From Sarcophilus harrisii (taxonomy: Eukaryota > Chordata > Mammalia > Dasyuromorphia > Dasyuridae): DNA of 64,000 nt. This document shows positions 1-13,500 of this stretch, in pieces. The DNA is taken from contig NC_045427.1 of the NCBI RefSeq assembly GCF_902635505.1, forward strand, positions 593,235,665 through 593,299,664. The letters are read 5' to 3'. The notes under the pieces were generated by a model. The model was not told the DNA's origin. It saw only the letters and a list, made by a program, of their open reading frames with translations, and made no database searches. A program made the translations under genes and the position numbers. Position 1 is the first letter of the stretch; each line of letters begins with the position of its first letter.

Positions 1-2045
1 GAAAAATGTTTCCTATGCTACATTAGACTGTTATGATTATTTTATTCCAATTCCATCTTTTTTTTCCCCTGCTTTCATATTTTAAAGTAAAAATATATTT
101 GGTTGATATTTTAAAATGTATAAATGTGTTCAGGGGGTAGGGCGGTGATTGGCACCAATCCAGTTCCATTTTTTTTTCTGCCTTGGCCTCCAAATGTTAG
201 GAACATTGCCTTTAAGAAGGCTGAAAACTAAACAAAAGCTTTCCAATCAACTGCCAATAAATCACATTCAGTGTAGAAAATATTTGGGGGTGAAGGGTGC
301 AGAAAGGAGAAAAACTCTTAACTACATGAAAGCACTTATTTGTAGTTAATATGCTTCACTGTGATTATTACTTAAGTTAAATGTTTTTTATTGTTATTTT
401 TGTGTAAATTAGGCTATATATTACTGATTTATTGGAAATGGTTTTGGATTTTTTTTTTTTTGGTAAGTTTTTTAATTACAAGGTCTGGGACCAATTATAT
501 TTTCAGTCTCAAGTAAGTTATTACCTTTAAATTGTGTGAAAACATGGAAGATATCCAAATGTTATATCTTAAAATGACCAAAAATACTTAATATTTGTTA
601 TTGGCATTTTATCTTGTATTACATTCCTTTGTTTCTTCTATTGACCCTTTGTCAGCTTCCAAATGACGTCTTTTTAGAATCACATAAAAAACATTACTTC
701 CCTGACAATATAAGAGCTATGTTAGTTTTTTAGGACTTGTTCATAATTGCTGTTTGAAGAGTTCAGTTTAGCTTTCACCATCTTTCCTCCAACCCCAATC
801 TTTCGGTTTTTCTGCATTTTTCTTCTACTTGGGTATCGAGTATCCATAATTGGAATTTTTCTCCCCATGAAGAGAGAGAGCTTCATCAAACTCAAATGTT
901 TTTTCACTTGCAAATTTTAATATGATCTTTGCCATTACTGATTCAGGTCAAATCCCATTATAGTAAATCTTACTGTAACAAATCTGGTAATGGCATTTTC
1001 CTGATTGCAGAACAAGAGTTTTATTTTGAATAACTGAATGCGCTATATCCTTTTGTTTTCAACCTTTGTCTACATATTCATTATTTAGTACTATAAAATT
1101 GGTAAAGCAGGAAAAAAGTGAACATTCAATAGGGTGCAGACTCAAGTAGTTAACTGTTAACTCCTCATAAATTTCCTTACTTCTAACTCTGCTTTTGGGC
1201 TGACAAAAGGATTTTTCAAAGATCTAAAATATTTTAGATCTGCTTGCTTTAGTGTCCTCTTATAGTGTTTCAACTTATTCCAACCCTCCCTTTATTCTAA
1301 TTTACTTTGAGTTCTTGGGAAGTGTTTCTCAAAGTGTGGCTCATTAAATGCTCTGAGGATACAGAGTGGATCTCTGTGATTTCATTTTTATGGTGAATCC
1401 TTGGGGAAAGAAACTTCTCTCTTCCAATGCAGTTTAGCACTTTGTGACTCAGAGAGCACCAAGAGATTTAGTCATTTGGCCAGGGTCTCTCAGCCATCAT
1501 GAACCTAGGTCCTGTGGTGGGCCTGGATTAATACCAGTGGAAAAGGATGACGCATGAGGGAAGAGCTGCTTTGCTTCTTTTAGATACTAGTTCCTCAAAT
1601 TGATGGTGAAGACTTCATCTAACAGTAATCTTTGCTGTAGAATAAAATGTATTGACATGCCATTATTCCAAGAGTTGATTCTAACAGTCTCTATTTGCAT
1701 AGTATATTCGAGTTTACATTAACTACCTTTCATGAATACCTCAACACCTGCAATTCTCTTTGTAATACTGCATTTCCTTTGTTCAAATGTATTTGTAATG
1801 CTTTGCTCAAAATGGGATAATTTTCATCGTTAACAAAATGTTAGTGAAAACCCACATACTGGCTTCTGCTCTTCATAGGCTTCATGATTCTAATTGAGGT
1901 AAAAGTAGGCATATGTTTTAAAAATTTGCCTGCCTTTATAGTCTGTAATTCATCCAGCCAGCAACATCATCTAAGATGATTCTAAGCTAGTCACTTTCCA
2001 CGTTACTGCAGAATTAAATGAGTAATAAACTCTACCTCATTAAAC
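1..2045. other. Unique AT-rich sequence, no gene seen
   Basis: No convincing coding exon or repeat is recognised. In human the gene on this side is ENTPD7, convergent with COX15, so part of this stretch could be ENTPD7 3' UTR. That is inferred from gene order only. Confidence 0.3.
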
Positions 2046-2049
2046 AATT

Positions 2050-2283
2050 GGACAACTAGGTAGTGTAGTGGTCGGAGTACCAGGCTCGGAATCAAGAAAA
2101 GCTCATGTTCAAATCCAGCCTCAGACACTTCTTTGTCACTGGGCATATCACGTAACGTAACCCTGTTTGCCTCAGTTTCTTCATCTGCAAAATAAGCTGG
2201 AGAAATGACATTCCAGTATCTTTGCCAAGAAAACCCCTAAGTGGGAATCACAAAGATTCAGACACAACTGGAAAATAACATCA
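2050..2283 (+). repeat. MAR1-type CORE-SINE
   Basis: The copy shows the tRNA-like head (TTCAAATCCAGCCTCAGACA), the core with CCTGTTTGCCTCAGTTTC and the RTE-type tail (TTTGCCAAGAAAACCCC). It is nearly full length and moderately diverged. Confidence 0.85.
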
Positions 2284-2289
2284 TTATTG

Positions 2290-5200
2290 CAAAAGGCCTT
2301 TCAATTTCCCAGTAACACGTTTCTTTTTTGCTACCTCTAGAATCTTGGCAGACAGGTTTAGAATTGTCTGATTCCCTCTTATCTGTACTAAAATGTCAGT
2401 TATGTCACCTAACTGAATTTCAATTAGATTCAAAAAGGTAGCAGCAGCTACAGATAATGCTTAATATTCCATCGAGCTAGTCTCTATTGCATCTTATTTT
2501 ATGGCCATTTGTAGCCAAATCTTTGAGACTGTAAAAGGCTTTTTGCATTACTTAAAAACACAGCCAGAATCAGTTCTTGAAAGCCAAAAGTTTATGGTTC
2601 ATTTTTACCTAAATTTGCCATGCATTTCACAAAGAGTAATTGATCCCAAGTGAGTCACTTCTGCCTTTGCATGTGTTCCATCTCTAAAGGATTCCTGGAC
2701 CAAACCCCTTCCAACTCTGGCCTTCTCTACCTGTTTTTGGAGTTTGGGTTTTTTTGCTTATACCATTCTCAAGTCTATCCTGGATTTAACCTCTGAGCTC
2801 AGTCTCTCCTTAGGCTTAGAAAGTGGATCAACCTTGCTTAGATAAACACCTAGTCCTTTTCCTTTGCTTCTGAAGCTCCAGCTCCAGCTTTTAGTCCATT
2901 TTTATCATTGATGGCTATCCTTTTAAAGTGCTTTAAAAATATATATACCCATATTGCAGAGGGGAAAGTGAAGGTCAGAGGAGTTAGATGACTTTAATAA
3001 CTTATTAAATTGAGGGCTTAAACTCAGATATTCTGAATTCAAATCTAGATCTCTGGATCAGTCTCCCTTCTGTGCTAAACTGACAATTGTCCCTGAATTG
3101 TAACAACAGGTATTCTCCTTCCTTGGTCCCACCTTTTGGCTACTTGTTTACAGCTCAGAAACCTTCACCAGAACAGAGGGCAGAACAAAAGGAAAAAGCA
3201 TAAAATTCACATCACTTCAACAACGGCTGTTCCAGTTGGATACCTGAAGCAAAAATATCTTTCAATTCATACTAACAATTACACTCAGCCTTTTATTAAT
3301 AAGCAAGGTGCTATGAATGGGGTGGGATAAGGCTGGGTGGGTGGTCTTCCTCATGGAATTTACATCTGCTGGGTAGAGCAGATACATGAGTAAATAGAAA
3401 ATATGTGAAAAACAATTTCAAGGAGAGTGGGAGATGAAGTAGAGGGCCAGGAAGTGACCCCAAATTGTGGTTGGATGATCTGATGATTCCAAATAGGAGG
3501 GCCACTCGTACAAAGGAAGACCCAACAGTGGGAGAATTTGCCATGATGTTTTCTACTGACTCCAGTTTTTCTATTTATACAATTGGCTTCTTAGAAATCA
3601 TATGTAATTTAACAATTTAAATGGAAACAAGTTTGCTTAAAAGTTAATGTGCAATCATTTGTATAGTAATTTCAAAAGTACAAAAAGCACCCATCTCGTA
3701 TCATGCTGTTTGATACTATGTATGACAAAGATTTTATCCAGATTTTAGGTAAAAGATTCATAATAGATTTTTTTGTATCCCTGTATTTCTTCCCATCCTC
3801 ACAGTTGCTTAGTTATTTGGGTACCTGCCATGTGGGACTTGCTATTTCCTACCCCAAACTCACTCGTGAAGGCCCCAAGATCATCCATAGTTTTGATTCT
3901 TCTGTCCCCACTGAATTCTTCCCCAAGCTGTTAAAAGGCCAAATGCACCTACCAGTAACTTTACTCCCTCCCCCCCTCCCCTGCCTCAGAACAGACAAGC
4001 AGTAGTGTCATACTGCCCTCTGCCCACTAAGGGAGGAACCAAGGCCCAAGTTTGTGACCAAAGAAGGCGCTTTCTGAAAGACAGAGCTGTGCAGGGCAGG
4101 GGTTTGAAACACGGCCTGCAACACTCATCTGCACGAGCTGAACGTAGAACAAATGATGCAGTAACAGGAATCCTCCAAGGTTCAGTGGCCCCCATTTTTA
4201 GTGGAGTTTGACATCACCGGTGTAGTGGGGGACAGCTGGGCTGGAGGCTTGCAAGACCAGGGTCACATCAGTTAAGTGACACCTCCCTCACGTAAGTCAC
4301 AGATCCTTGCATTCTTGGATCTAGTCTCAAGAAGAGTTTGTTTAGCCCCTTGGAAGCTGGCTGCTGAGTCACGTGGGGCTTCTGGAAATAATGCGTGTAG
4401 CTCTGCTAAAGGGGCTTCATAATGAACCAAATGGCAAACTTCCATATTTTTGGCACAAAATCTGATGGGTAAAGGTACCCAAATACTAATTTTTTACTAA
4501 TGATTTAGGTTGAGGGAATGTAGCTAAAACATCAAAGGAGTCAGTAATCCTACAAAGAAGGAACTATATTCACAATGACAGCTGTAAAACTCAAGTGGAA
4601 AATAAAACTTTTAAAATGAAAGAAATTGATCAGAATAAATGCTATTTAAGAAAATAGATTCTAGTGGAGAGGCAGGCGCTAAGAAAGCTGGAAAAGAATA
4701 TGGCAGATGAAGTCAATGTCATTTCAGGTCACCCAAGTCAGACATTCAAACAGAAGGCCAAGCAATCAGGGAGGGCTTGCAAGGGCCAGAGTCACGCAGT
4801 CTAGCCTCTGGAAACCCCGGACAGAAAAGCAGTTTTGCTAGGGTAGGTGTGTGGCAAGTGCCAGCCTCTCAAGGAAAACCCAGGCTTCCCAACCGGAAGC
4901 CGCCTCCTTCCCTCTCTACCATGCTGAGCACACACACAAAAGGGGCAAGAATCCTCAGAACCCAGAGGGTGCTAAAGCCCGCTCAAGAACCAAACAAGCT
5001 TGAGAAGCCCAAGGTTGCAGTCGTGCAGACACGTGGGCCTGAGGCCTGATTTTGTCACAAATTGTCTGGCCTTGGACTTCCCTTCCCCTCTCTGGGGACG
5101 ACCATTTCAAAAAACCAAACCCTCAAAACTGCCCAGAAGGGAGACCCTGCTTCTCCAACGCAATGAATCTCCTGCAGCATCCACAAGGCACTCTCTACAT

Positions 5201-5520
5201 AGGCCCGTCCTCTTCAACACTTGAGCACCCGAAGCTTTGACGACTTATCACAGCAAAGTGAAGAGAGCTGTGCAGGAAGGCCTGGGAGCAAGTGCTGCCT
5301 TTTCTTCTCCACGTTCGAGGCCCCCAAGTTACAAAGAAGGGCTGACCCACCCTGGTGGAGGGAGGTTCCACACCAGGTGTCCCCTGCACCAATGAGATTC
5401 CTGGAATCTGGAGGCTGAGATCCCATCCTTGGGATTCTGGTTCAGTCTTATACTATGTCTATGAGGCATCACAAAGCTGATCCTGGGAAAACTGTGACAT
5501 GCAAAGCTTTTTAAGGATCC
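2290..5520. other. Non-coding stretch downstream of COX15
   Basis: No gene is recognised. An old antisense MIR-like fragment is possible at about 2920-3090. The part from 4670 to 5430 is richer in GC and opens short frames on both strands, but none resembles a known protein. Confidence 0.4.
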
Positions 5521-5527
5521 CCTACAC

Positions 5528-5529
<2 letters not shown>

Positions 5530-5562
<33 letters not shown>
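5530..5562. repeat. Poly(C) tract, 33 C
   Basis: An uninterrupted run of 33 cytosines follows CTACACAA and precedes GAATAAAA. Its true length may be set by assembly limits. Confidence 0.95.
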
Positions 5563-5563
<1 letters not shown>

Positions 5564-6002
5564 AATAAAAATCCCATCACTTTACTTAGGTTAAAGAATC
5601 ACTATTTAAGATGTTACATTACCTAGGGTAACATGCTAACAGTATGTTTATATGGAATCATATACAGAATTTTAAAGTAGGAAGGGATTTAAAATCTTCA
5701 TTTTAAAAACTGGAGCTAGTGAGGCAAGGGTATGGCCAACATGGCACAGCTGGGACTAGAATCCTTATGTGCTGATTTTAAGCCATTTTGCTTTTGCATC
5801 TCCTATGATAAACCTATCAGCGACATCAGTCAGGAGATCTGAAGGAATGCAAGACAAGAATGGAGGAAATGTCAATGAGAAAAGTTACTTCCCTTGGGGG
5901 CTAAAGGAGTAGCTTGAGAAGTTGCTTAAATAATAAATATAAATACTTCACATGTTGTTTTCCTATATGTCATATGACTAAATCAGAATCAGGTTCTTTT
6001 AA

Positions 6003-6546
6003 AATAGTATTTTATTTTTTTCACCAATTACATGTAAAAATAACAATTTTTAAGTTTTAAGTTCCACATTCTATCCTTCCCTTTCTCTTTTTCCCTCTCC
6101 CTGAAATGGTAAGCAATCTGGATATACAGTGTAATCATGTAAAATATTTCCATATTAGGCATTTTGTACAAGAAAACTCAAACCAAAAAAAAAAAAGAAA
6201 AAATGAAAAAATGAGTATCCTTCAGTCTGTATTCAAACAACATCAATTCTCTCTCTGGATATGTACGGTGATTTCCATCATGAGTCCTTTGGGAATGGTT
6301 TGTCTTGCTGAGAATAGCCAAATCCTTCACAATTCTGTACACTGCAACAGTAATATTGTTATGTTGCAATGTTATTCTGGTTCTGCTCACTTTACTTTCC
6401 ATCAATTCATGAGGTTTTTTTGAATGCTCATCATTTCCTAAAGCACAATAATATTCCATTACAATCATACACCACAACTTGTTCAGGCACTCTTCCTTCA
6501 ACTGATGGGTATCTCCTCACAATGTCTATTTCTTCAGAGGTGTCCA
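6003..6546 (-). mobile_element. L1 3' end, minus strand
   Basis: The copy begins with the L1 tail in reverse, followed by reversed 3' UTR and the end of ORF2. The reversed signature CATCAATTCATGAGG, from the ORF2 end, is visible. It is 5' truncated and meets another L1 head to head. Confidence 0.8.
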
Positions 6547-7050
6547 TCAATCAGGGAATGGCATAAGTCGTGGTATGTGGATATAATAGAATAGTTCCAT
6601 AAGAACTGATGACTGGAAAGATTTACACGAATTGATGCTGAGTGAAGTGAGCAGAACTAGGAGAATACTGCACACAGTAACATCAATATTGTGCAAATAA
6701 TGAACTGTGATAGATTTTGCTCTTCTCAGCCATACAATGACCTAAGGCAATTCCAAAAGACTCATGATGGAAAATATTGTCCAAACCCAAAGAACTATGG
6801 AATCTGAATGCAGATCAAAGTACACTATTACCATTTTTTGTTTGTTTCTTCTTTCATGTGGTTTTCCCCTTTTTTCCATTCTTCTTTAACAACATGACTG
6901 ACATAGAAATATATCTAATATTATTGCATATAGCCCATATCAAATTGCTTGCCATACCCGGGGAGGGAAGGAAGAACAGAAGAAAAAAAATGAAAATCTA
7001 AATCTTATAAAAGTAAATGTTGAAAACGAATAAATAAAAAAGAAAGAAAA
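6547..7050 (+). mobile_element. L1 3' end, plus strand
   Basis: The copy shows the ORF2 end signature GATGCTGAGTGAAGTGAGCA, then the 3' UTR and an A-rich tail with AATAAATAAAAA. It is 5' truncated and antisense to COX15. Confidence 0.85.
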
Positions 7051-7329
7051 TTTCCTTATTTTAGTTCCCACAAAAGGAACTACTATAGTTTTGTACGTTT
7101 GTACAAAAAGTTTTTTTTTTCCTTCCCTCCCTCCCAACTCTGAGACACAGACCTATCAGTGGTATTGCTGTATCAAAAGAATCAGAGTAGTGAAAGTTGG
7201 AAGGGATCTTAATAGCACATTAAAAAGCAAGTGACAACTTATGGAAGAAGAGTAGTTTGTTTAGTCTGAAAAAGAATCCTCAGATCAGTAACTTCATTCT
7301 TGATCTTCTGATCTGTCTACCACATCAAT

Positions 7330-7416
7330 TCTTTAATTCAACAGGAGGGAAGCCTCATGCCCTCTACAGAGCTCTCAAAAGCCTGGGAAGAGTCCAGAAA
7401 AATACCTGCCTGGGCA
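7330..7416 (-). other. COX15: COX15 proximal 3' UTR (end uncertain)
   Basis: The region right after the COX15 stop is unique sequence. The nearest poly(A)-like hexamer on the minus strand is ATTAAA at about 7332-7337, some 80 bp past the stop. This is a weak signal, and the real 3' UTR could run further left into the L1 copies at 6003-7050. Confidence 0.3.
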
Positions 7417-7548
7417 TTACTTTGGGATTCGCCTCAGTTCGTTCATAAGCCAAAGGGCAATGCTGAGCAAAGCGAGGGACCCTGACTGGTGAACTGCAGC
7501 CAAAGGAGTTGGAACATACGTTAGTAGAGTACTAATGCCCAAGGCCAC
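7417..7548 (-). CDS. COX15: COX15 coding exon 9, with stop
   Basis: The coding part is 132 nt and encodes [28 protein letters not shown] and the end MNELRRIPK, then TAA. The human protein ends MNELRRVPK. The acceptor is ccaacag, preceded on the coding strand by a run of 22 T (see findings). Confidence 0.97.
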   Translation of the reverse strand: MALGISTLLTYVPTPLAAVHQSGSLALLSIALWLMNELRRIPK

Positions 7549-10500
7549 CTGTTGGAAAAAAAAAAAAAAAAAAAAACGACAATGAGTGAGAATAGTAATT
7601 ATAGTGATCATTAAAAAATATATATAGCTAGCCAAAATAAGGTTCTATATTTCCACTTGTTCTCCCATTAGTATTAAAAGTAAAATAAAGTGGGAACATC
7701 TCATAATAATTCCTAGCATGTAAACAAGCTACATCCATGGAAAACAAAAAAGAAAATAAATATAAAGAATACAAAGACACAACAGGAGGAACAGAGATAC
7801 AATGCCAAATGCTCCTTCATTTTGGGTAAAAGAAAGTGTTGAATGACTTAGTCCTATGAGTATGAGAGATCTGTCTGTGGTAACACCTGTAACATAATTG
7901 TTGGGTTGGTATAGTGACTGCCAGACCTGGAGTGAGGAAGACTTATCCTTAAGTTCAAATTTAGCCTCAGACACAAGTGGTGTAACCCTGGACAACTCAC
8001 TTCACCCTGCTTGCCTCAGTTTCCTCATCTGTAAAATGAGGTGGAGATGATAATGGCAAACCAACTACAGTATCTCTGCCAAGAAAACCGCAAACAGGGT
8101 CACAGAGTCCTATGTGACTGAAAAATACCTGACCAACACCACTGATAGTAGGGCCAATGAATTAGAGTTGGAAGGGGCTTCATAGATTACCTGAACTAAC
8201 TTTATTTTATACATAATAATTTCCCTGGTCCTGGGGAAAATCCAGACAAAAGAGATGCAGAATGACATAGTGAAAAAGATGTAAGCCCGGGGAGTCAATT
8301 CCCAGCTCTGCTTCTTCCTGCTTTGGCCTTCGCCAGTTACTGATGTCTCTGGATTTCCATTTCTTCAGTTACAAAAAGAGTAGGGCTCTATGACCTCTAC
8401 GGTCTTGCTCACCTCGCTCTAAATGCAAGCAGGCAATCTTCCACCAATCCTTCCAAGATCTGCGATTTTGTCAGCATGAATAGTCCCTCTATCTACACAT
8501 TAGCCCTTCACAAGTTGAATAATCTTTGAGAATTTCTGTATATAAAAATGTTAGTCCCCCCTAGGCTACCTAGGTAATAAGCCCCTCCAAAGGCATCTAG
8601 GTTAATCCAGACAAACCACAGACCATCTGTCACTGGCCCATACCCAAAGCCTATGCAGTCTGGTAAAACCTACATTGGCCGGCTTTGTCAGTAACAAACA
8701 GTCCAGCGTCACCTTGCCATGATGAAGAATTGGGGTGGGTCTTAGAAAGCTCTTTAATGGAAATAAACATTCACAAGCCCTTGGACAAGGCCATCCTTTA
8801 TCACATAATTCCAAGATCTCTGTTGCTCTTCATTATAGGACAGAAAAGCTCCGAGCTATGAGTAGAACACATTGTGGCATCAAGGACACACTCAGATTAA
8901 AAGATGTAATATAATGGGAAAAAAAAAAACCACTGAACTCATTATTTAAGCCCTGGCCATCTACTTACCAGATCCAAGACTGTGGTCAAGTCACTAGCCT
9001 CAGTTTCCCCATCTGTAAATGGGGAACCTATCCTACTGTTATGTCACAGGTTTGTTTGTGAAGATCAAATGAGATAATGTAAGCAATGTGCTTTTATTAC
9101 AACATACAGCTTATGCAATAAGCTATATATAAATAGCAATTATTATCAATATCATTAAAGGATTATAGGATCAAGAGTTAGAAGGGTCCTTTAGTCCACA
9201 TTTACATGAACACTCTCATTTTACAGATGAGTAACTAAGGCAATGAAAGCCAAAGGCATGGTCACAAAGGCACTAAAAGCAGAGTCCGAATTTAAATTCA
9301 AATTCTTCTACCTTCAATCCAGTGTTCTCCCCAACATAACCATGAGAATTAAAGCAATCAATACATACCTGTGCATAGGCCACAGCCAGCAATGTTGTCA
9401 CTGCCATTTTGGCCCTTCGAGGAAGAGGGATTCTCCTGGAGAAGAAGTAAAGTCCAGTAATGGCTGTGACTGTAGCGATTCCCTACAAGAAAGAGTAAGC
9501 CAATCAGTGTTTCTAGTAAGAAATAATGACTGTTCCCCAATTGCTACCTTCCACCCCTTACACTCAATAAAAATATACATTGTTTTCTGGCATATTACTA
9601 ATGCCTACCTATAAAGACTTACAGACCAAGAGATAGAACTGTTTCCAATGGAGACGCTTTCCCCCCCAAAATCTGGGTAAAGTTGTCATCTTCATTCACT
9701 ATCATCTAATAGTGTTAAAAATGCCAGCTATACAAGATAATTGTATAAATATGTACGCCTATATTGGATTTACATATATTTTTACCATGCTTAACATATA
9801 TTGGATTACTTGCTACTAGAAAAGGAGGTGGGAGAAAGGGAGGGAAATTGGAACACAAAGTTTGCAAGGGTCAATACTGAAAAATTACCCTAGCATATTT
9901 TAAAAATAAAAAGCTTCAATTAAAAAAATAATGCCAGCTATAGCAACAAGGAAAAAAAAAAAAAAACAGAATAAACATTGCAAAGAAGAAGCAAAATTAT
10001 CTCTATTTATAGATCATATAGGAGGGTTTGTTTAGAGAAGCCCAGAAATTCAGTGAAAAAATTAAGAAAAATAATTAGCACTCAAATGGATCTGTGACCT
10101 TATTGATTTGGATGTCCTCTCAATGACTCGCCTATGCTGTCTGCCCCAAAATTTTCTACAAAAATTAACTGAAAGGCTCCCTTTTCTCCTGACATTGTGA
10201 AGACCCCAATCGCCGGGGATCTTGAATTATCTCCTGCTATTCTTCCTTCTCACTACATGACCAGTCCATCTTCTTTTTCAATCAGAGAAATCCCTGATGA
10301 CATCTTTAATAGTTATGCTCTGGACTTACATGAACTGATGCTGAGTGAAATGAGCAGGACCAGGAGATCATTATATACTTCAACAACAATACTATATGAT
10401 GATCAATTCTGATGGACATGGTCATCTTCAACAATGAGATGAACCAAATCAGTTCCAATAGAGCAGTAATGAATTGAACCAGCTACACCCAGAGAAAGAA

Positions 10501-13500
10501 CTCTGGGAGATGACTATGAACCACTATATAGAATTCCCAATCCCTCTTTTTGTCCACCTGCATTTTAGATTTCCTTCACAGGCTAATTGCACACTGCTTC
10601 AAAGTCCGATTCTTTTTGTACAGCAAAATAACTGTTTGGACATGTATAAATAAATTGTATTTAACTTATACTTTAACATATTTAACATGTATTGGTCAAC
10701 CTGCCATCTGGGGGAGGAGGTGGGGGGAAGGAGGAGAAAAATTGGAACAAAAGATTTTGCAATTCTCAATGCTGAAAAATTATCCATGCATATATCTTGT
10801 AAATAAAAAGCTATAATTAAAAAAAAGAAGAAAAAAATAGTTATTCTCTGAAGGTCCTTATTTGTCAGGTTTCAATATGTTCACATCTACCACATACCTC
10901 ACCATCACCCTTTGTAATGTCTCCTTTGACTTTTTCTGAGACTAAGCCATATTGTGCAGCCACATAACATGTAGGATTATCCATTTGTATGTGTATGTAT
11001 GCAAGCATATGCATTGTATATGAACATACAGACATACATATGTGTATGTACATAGGTATGTAATCATAGGCAGGTACAAATACATTCACAGGAGGTTTAA
11101 TTGTATATGAATATGTATACCTATATACATGTATGGTATATACGGATGTATGAGCATATACACACATATATACCTGCTGGTATAGATAGTACAAATGGAC
11201 AAAAGTTTAAGACCAAAATTTAATGTGAGGACAGTGGAATGGAATTGCCAAGTTCCTTTGATTACTCCAAACTTCTGGAAATAAAAGTCAATCTTTTTAG
11301 TCTCAGTACTCCACTGGTTTGTGTACATGGTTATAAGACACTGTATAATACTACAAAATAATTAATACCTTCAGTAAAGTATTAGATGGAGTTATAGAAA
11401 TTATTAGCCTATTTTTGTGCCCAAGAAGGAGAGATACAAAGAAAAATTTCATCAAAATAACATATATAAAATATTTGGCTGTTAACCTACTATGACATTC
11501 ACAGGAATTATATAACTACCAATATAAAACATTCTTTACAAAAATAAAAGATTCTAAAGCTCTCTGCCAATATTTATACTTTTAATTTTTTGCCTTACCC
11601 TTTTCACATTCTGTCTCATTCAATTCAATTCAATTCAATAAACCTCAGTGGGCCAGGTAGTGTGCTAGGCCTCGAGTTCACAACACCACTACCAATGACA
11701 AATAATCCTTTCTCAAGAAGTTTACATTTCACATGCCATTAGATTGCAAGTTCCTTAAAGGCAAAGAAGACTGTATGGTATTCTAATGGTGCCTGCCAAA
11801 TACCTCCATTAGAATAGTGCTTAATAAATGTTCAAATCTTTGTTCCTTGAGGGTGAAGAGTATTGTTTTTGTATTCTTAGTGCTAGTATAGTAAACTCTC
11901 AAAAAATATTTGATGAATTGAATTGAATTGAATTGAATTGAATTGAATTGAATTTCTGGGTGTGGTAGCTAGTGGACTGAGTGCATATCTACACTAACTG
12001 TTACAGAGACAGGGAGGGAAGAAGAAGGGGAGCCCACTAGGCTAAACCATTCCAAGCCAAAAATGGAGCAGGTCAAAGGACCTGTGCTGATCTGAGTGGG
12101 ACTAGGCCTGTGACCAGCCCCTGAACTTCCTGCTTCCTTTTAGATAAACATACCAGGACTCGATGATCAAACTGCACCATGGTTGGATTCTCAAAGACAT
12201 TTCTAAGAACTGGAGAGAAGGTAAAGAGATCTTCTGGGATCCAGTGGTCTCCCATCTTAGGAAAGGAGTTGTATACAAGTCCAGCATCCAGGCCTGCCAC
12301 AAAGGCTCCTACAGTTCAGGATAAATTAAAAAACTCAAAATAAGAAAGAAGCTAACAAATATAACCTTTTACACATAAAAAAATAGAATATCTTTTACAC
12401 ATAAAAAGCAAATATAACATCTTTTACAATTCACCACAAAATATGCTATAATTTTTTTTTTTTTTTATCCTGGTGCCACAAAGAAGAAAAAATAAAAGTG
12501 ATAGAGGTTTTCTGGTAATCCAAAGGCATTTGTTAAGCACTTACTATGTGTCAGGCACTGTGTTAGCCTTTTATTTCAATGGAGAAAACACAGATACATA
12601 ACATAGTGCACAAAAAAGTAACAGCCAGGTGAGTAGCATGTGTATAAAAAGCTCAAAAAGGGAGGGTTTTATATTTTTTATTTATATTTTTTGCAGTTTT
12701 ATATTTATTGCAGCAGCAATAGAGTGCCCCAGGAATTCATTGATTAGGAGCAACATCTGCTCTTTAGGAAACTCCTTTTGTAGAATGGTGTTCCATGTGA
12801 ATAATACATTTAAGAAAAGCTTAGTCAAAATTATTGATTACACATTCAAAATTGGTTTGGTAAAGTGAAGCTAGGAATAACTATGGTATCTCTATCTTCT
12901 CAGGGATGAAAGCAATGCTTCCTCAGGAAAACATCCTTCAGAGCACTGAGATTTCATCAATTACGTTTTGAAGTGACAAAAGACTAGCAAATTAAAGATG
13001 GAGAAATGCAGACTCACATCTGAGAATTTGAGGACAGAAAATAGAGACTGAAGAGATAGATGAACTAGGAAAGGAATAAGAATCAAGAGAAGATCACAGG
13101 ATGAATAATGGTACCATTCATCTGATAACAAGATCTCATACCTGAAAGAGCTGTAAGGAAAACCAGGCCTGCTGTCCCATGAGCAAATCGCCTCAGCTGC
13201 AAGAGCTTTCGGGTTTCTGGCAACTGTGTAACATAAAGAAGATGAATTACTTAAATGATACTGCAAATTTGGAACTATGCTCAAAAAGTTACCCAATTGC
13301 CTACCTTTGACCCAGCAGTGTTTCTACTGGATCCCAAAGAGATCTTAAGGAGGGAAAGGAACCCACATGTGCAAAAATGTTTATGGCAGCCCTGTTTGTA
13401 GTAGCCAGAAACTGGAAACTAAGTGGATGCCCATCAGTTGGAGAATGGCTGAATTCTGGTACATGAATGTTATGGAATATTATTGTTCTGTAAGAAACGA

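Noticed and set aside
722-913. A 63-residue basic minus-strand frame
   Set aside because: No recognised similarity, no splice context, and typical of chance in AT-rich DNA.
1320-1460. Possible MER5/MER20-like hAT fragment (TTTCTCAAAGTGTGGCTC)
   Set aside because: Only one end-like motif is seen and the interior does not follow either family.
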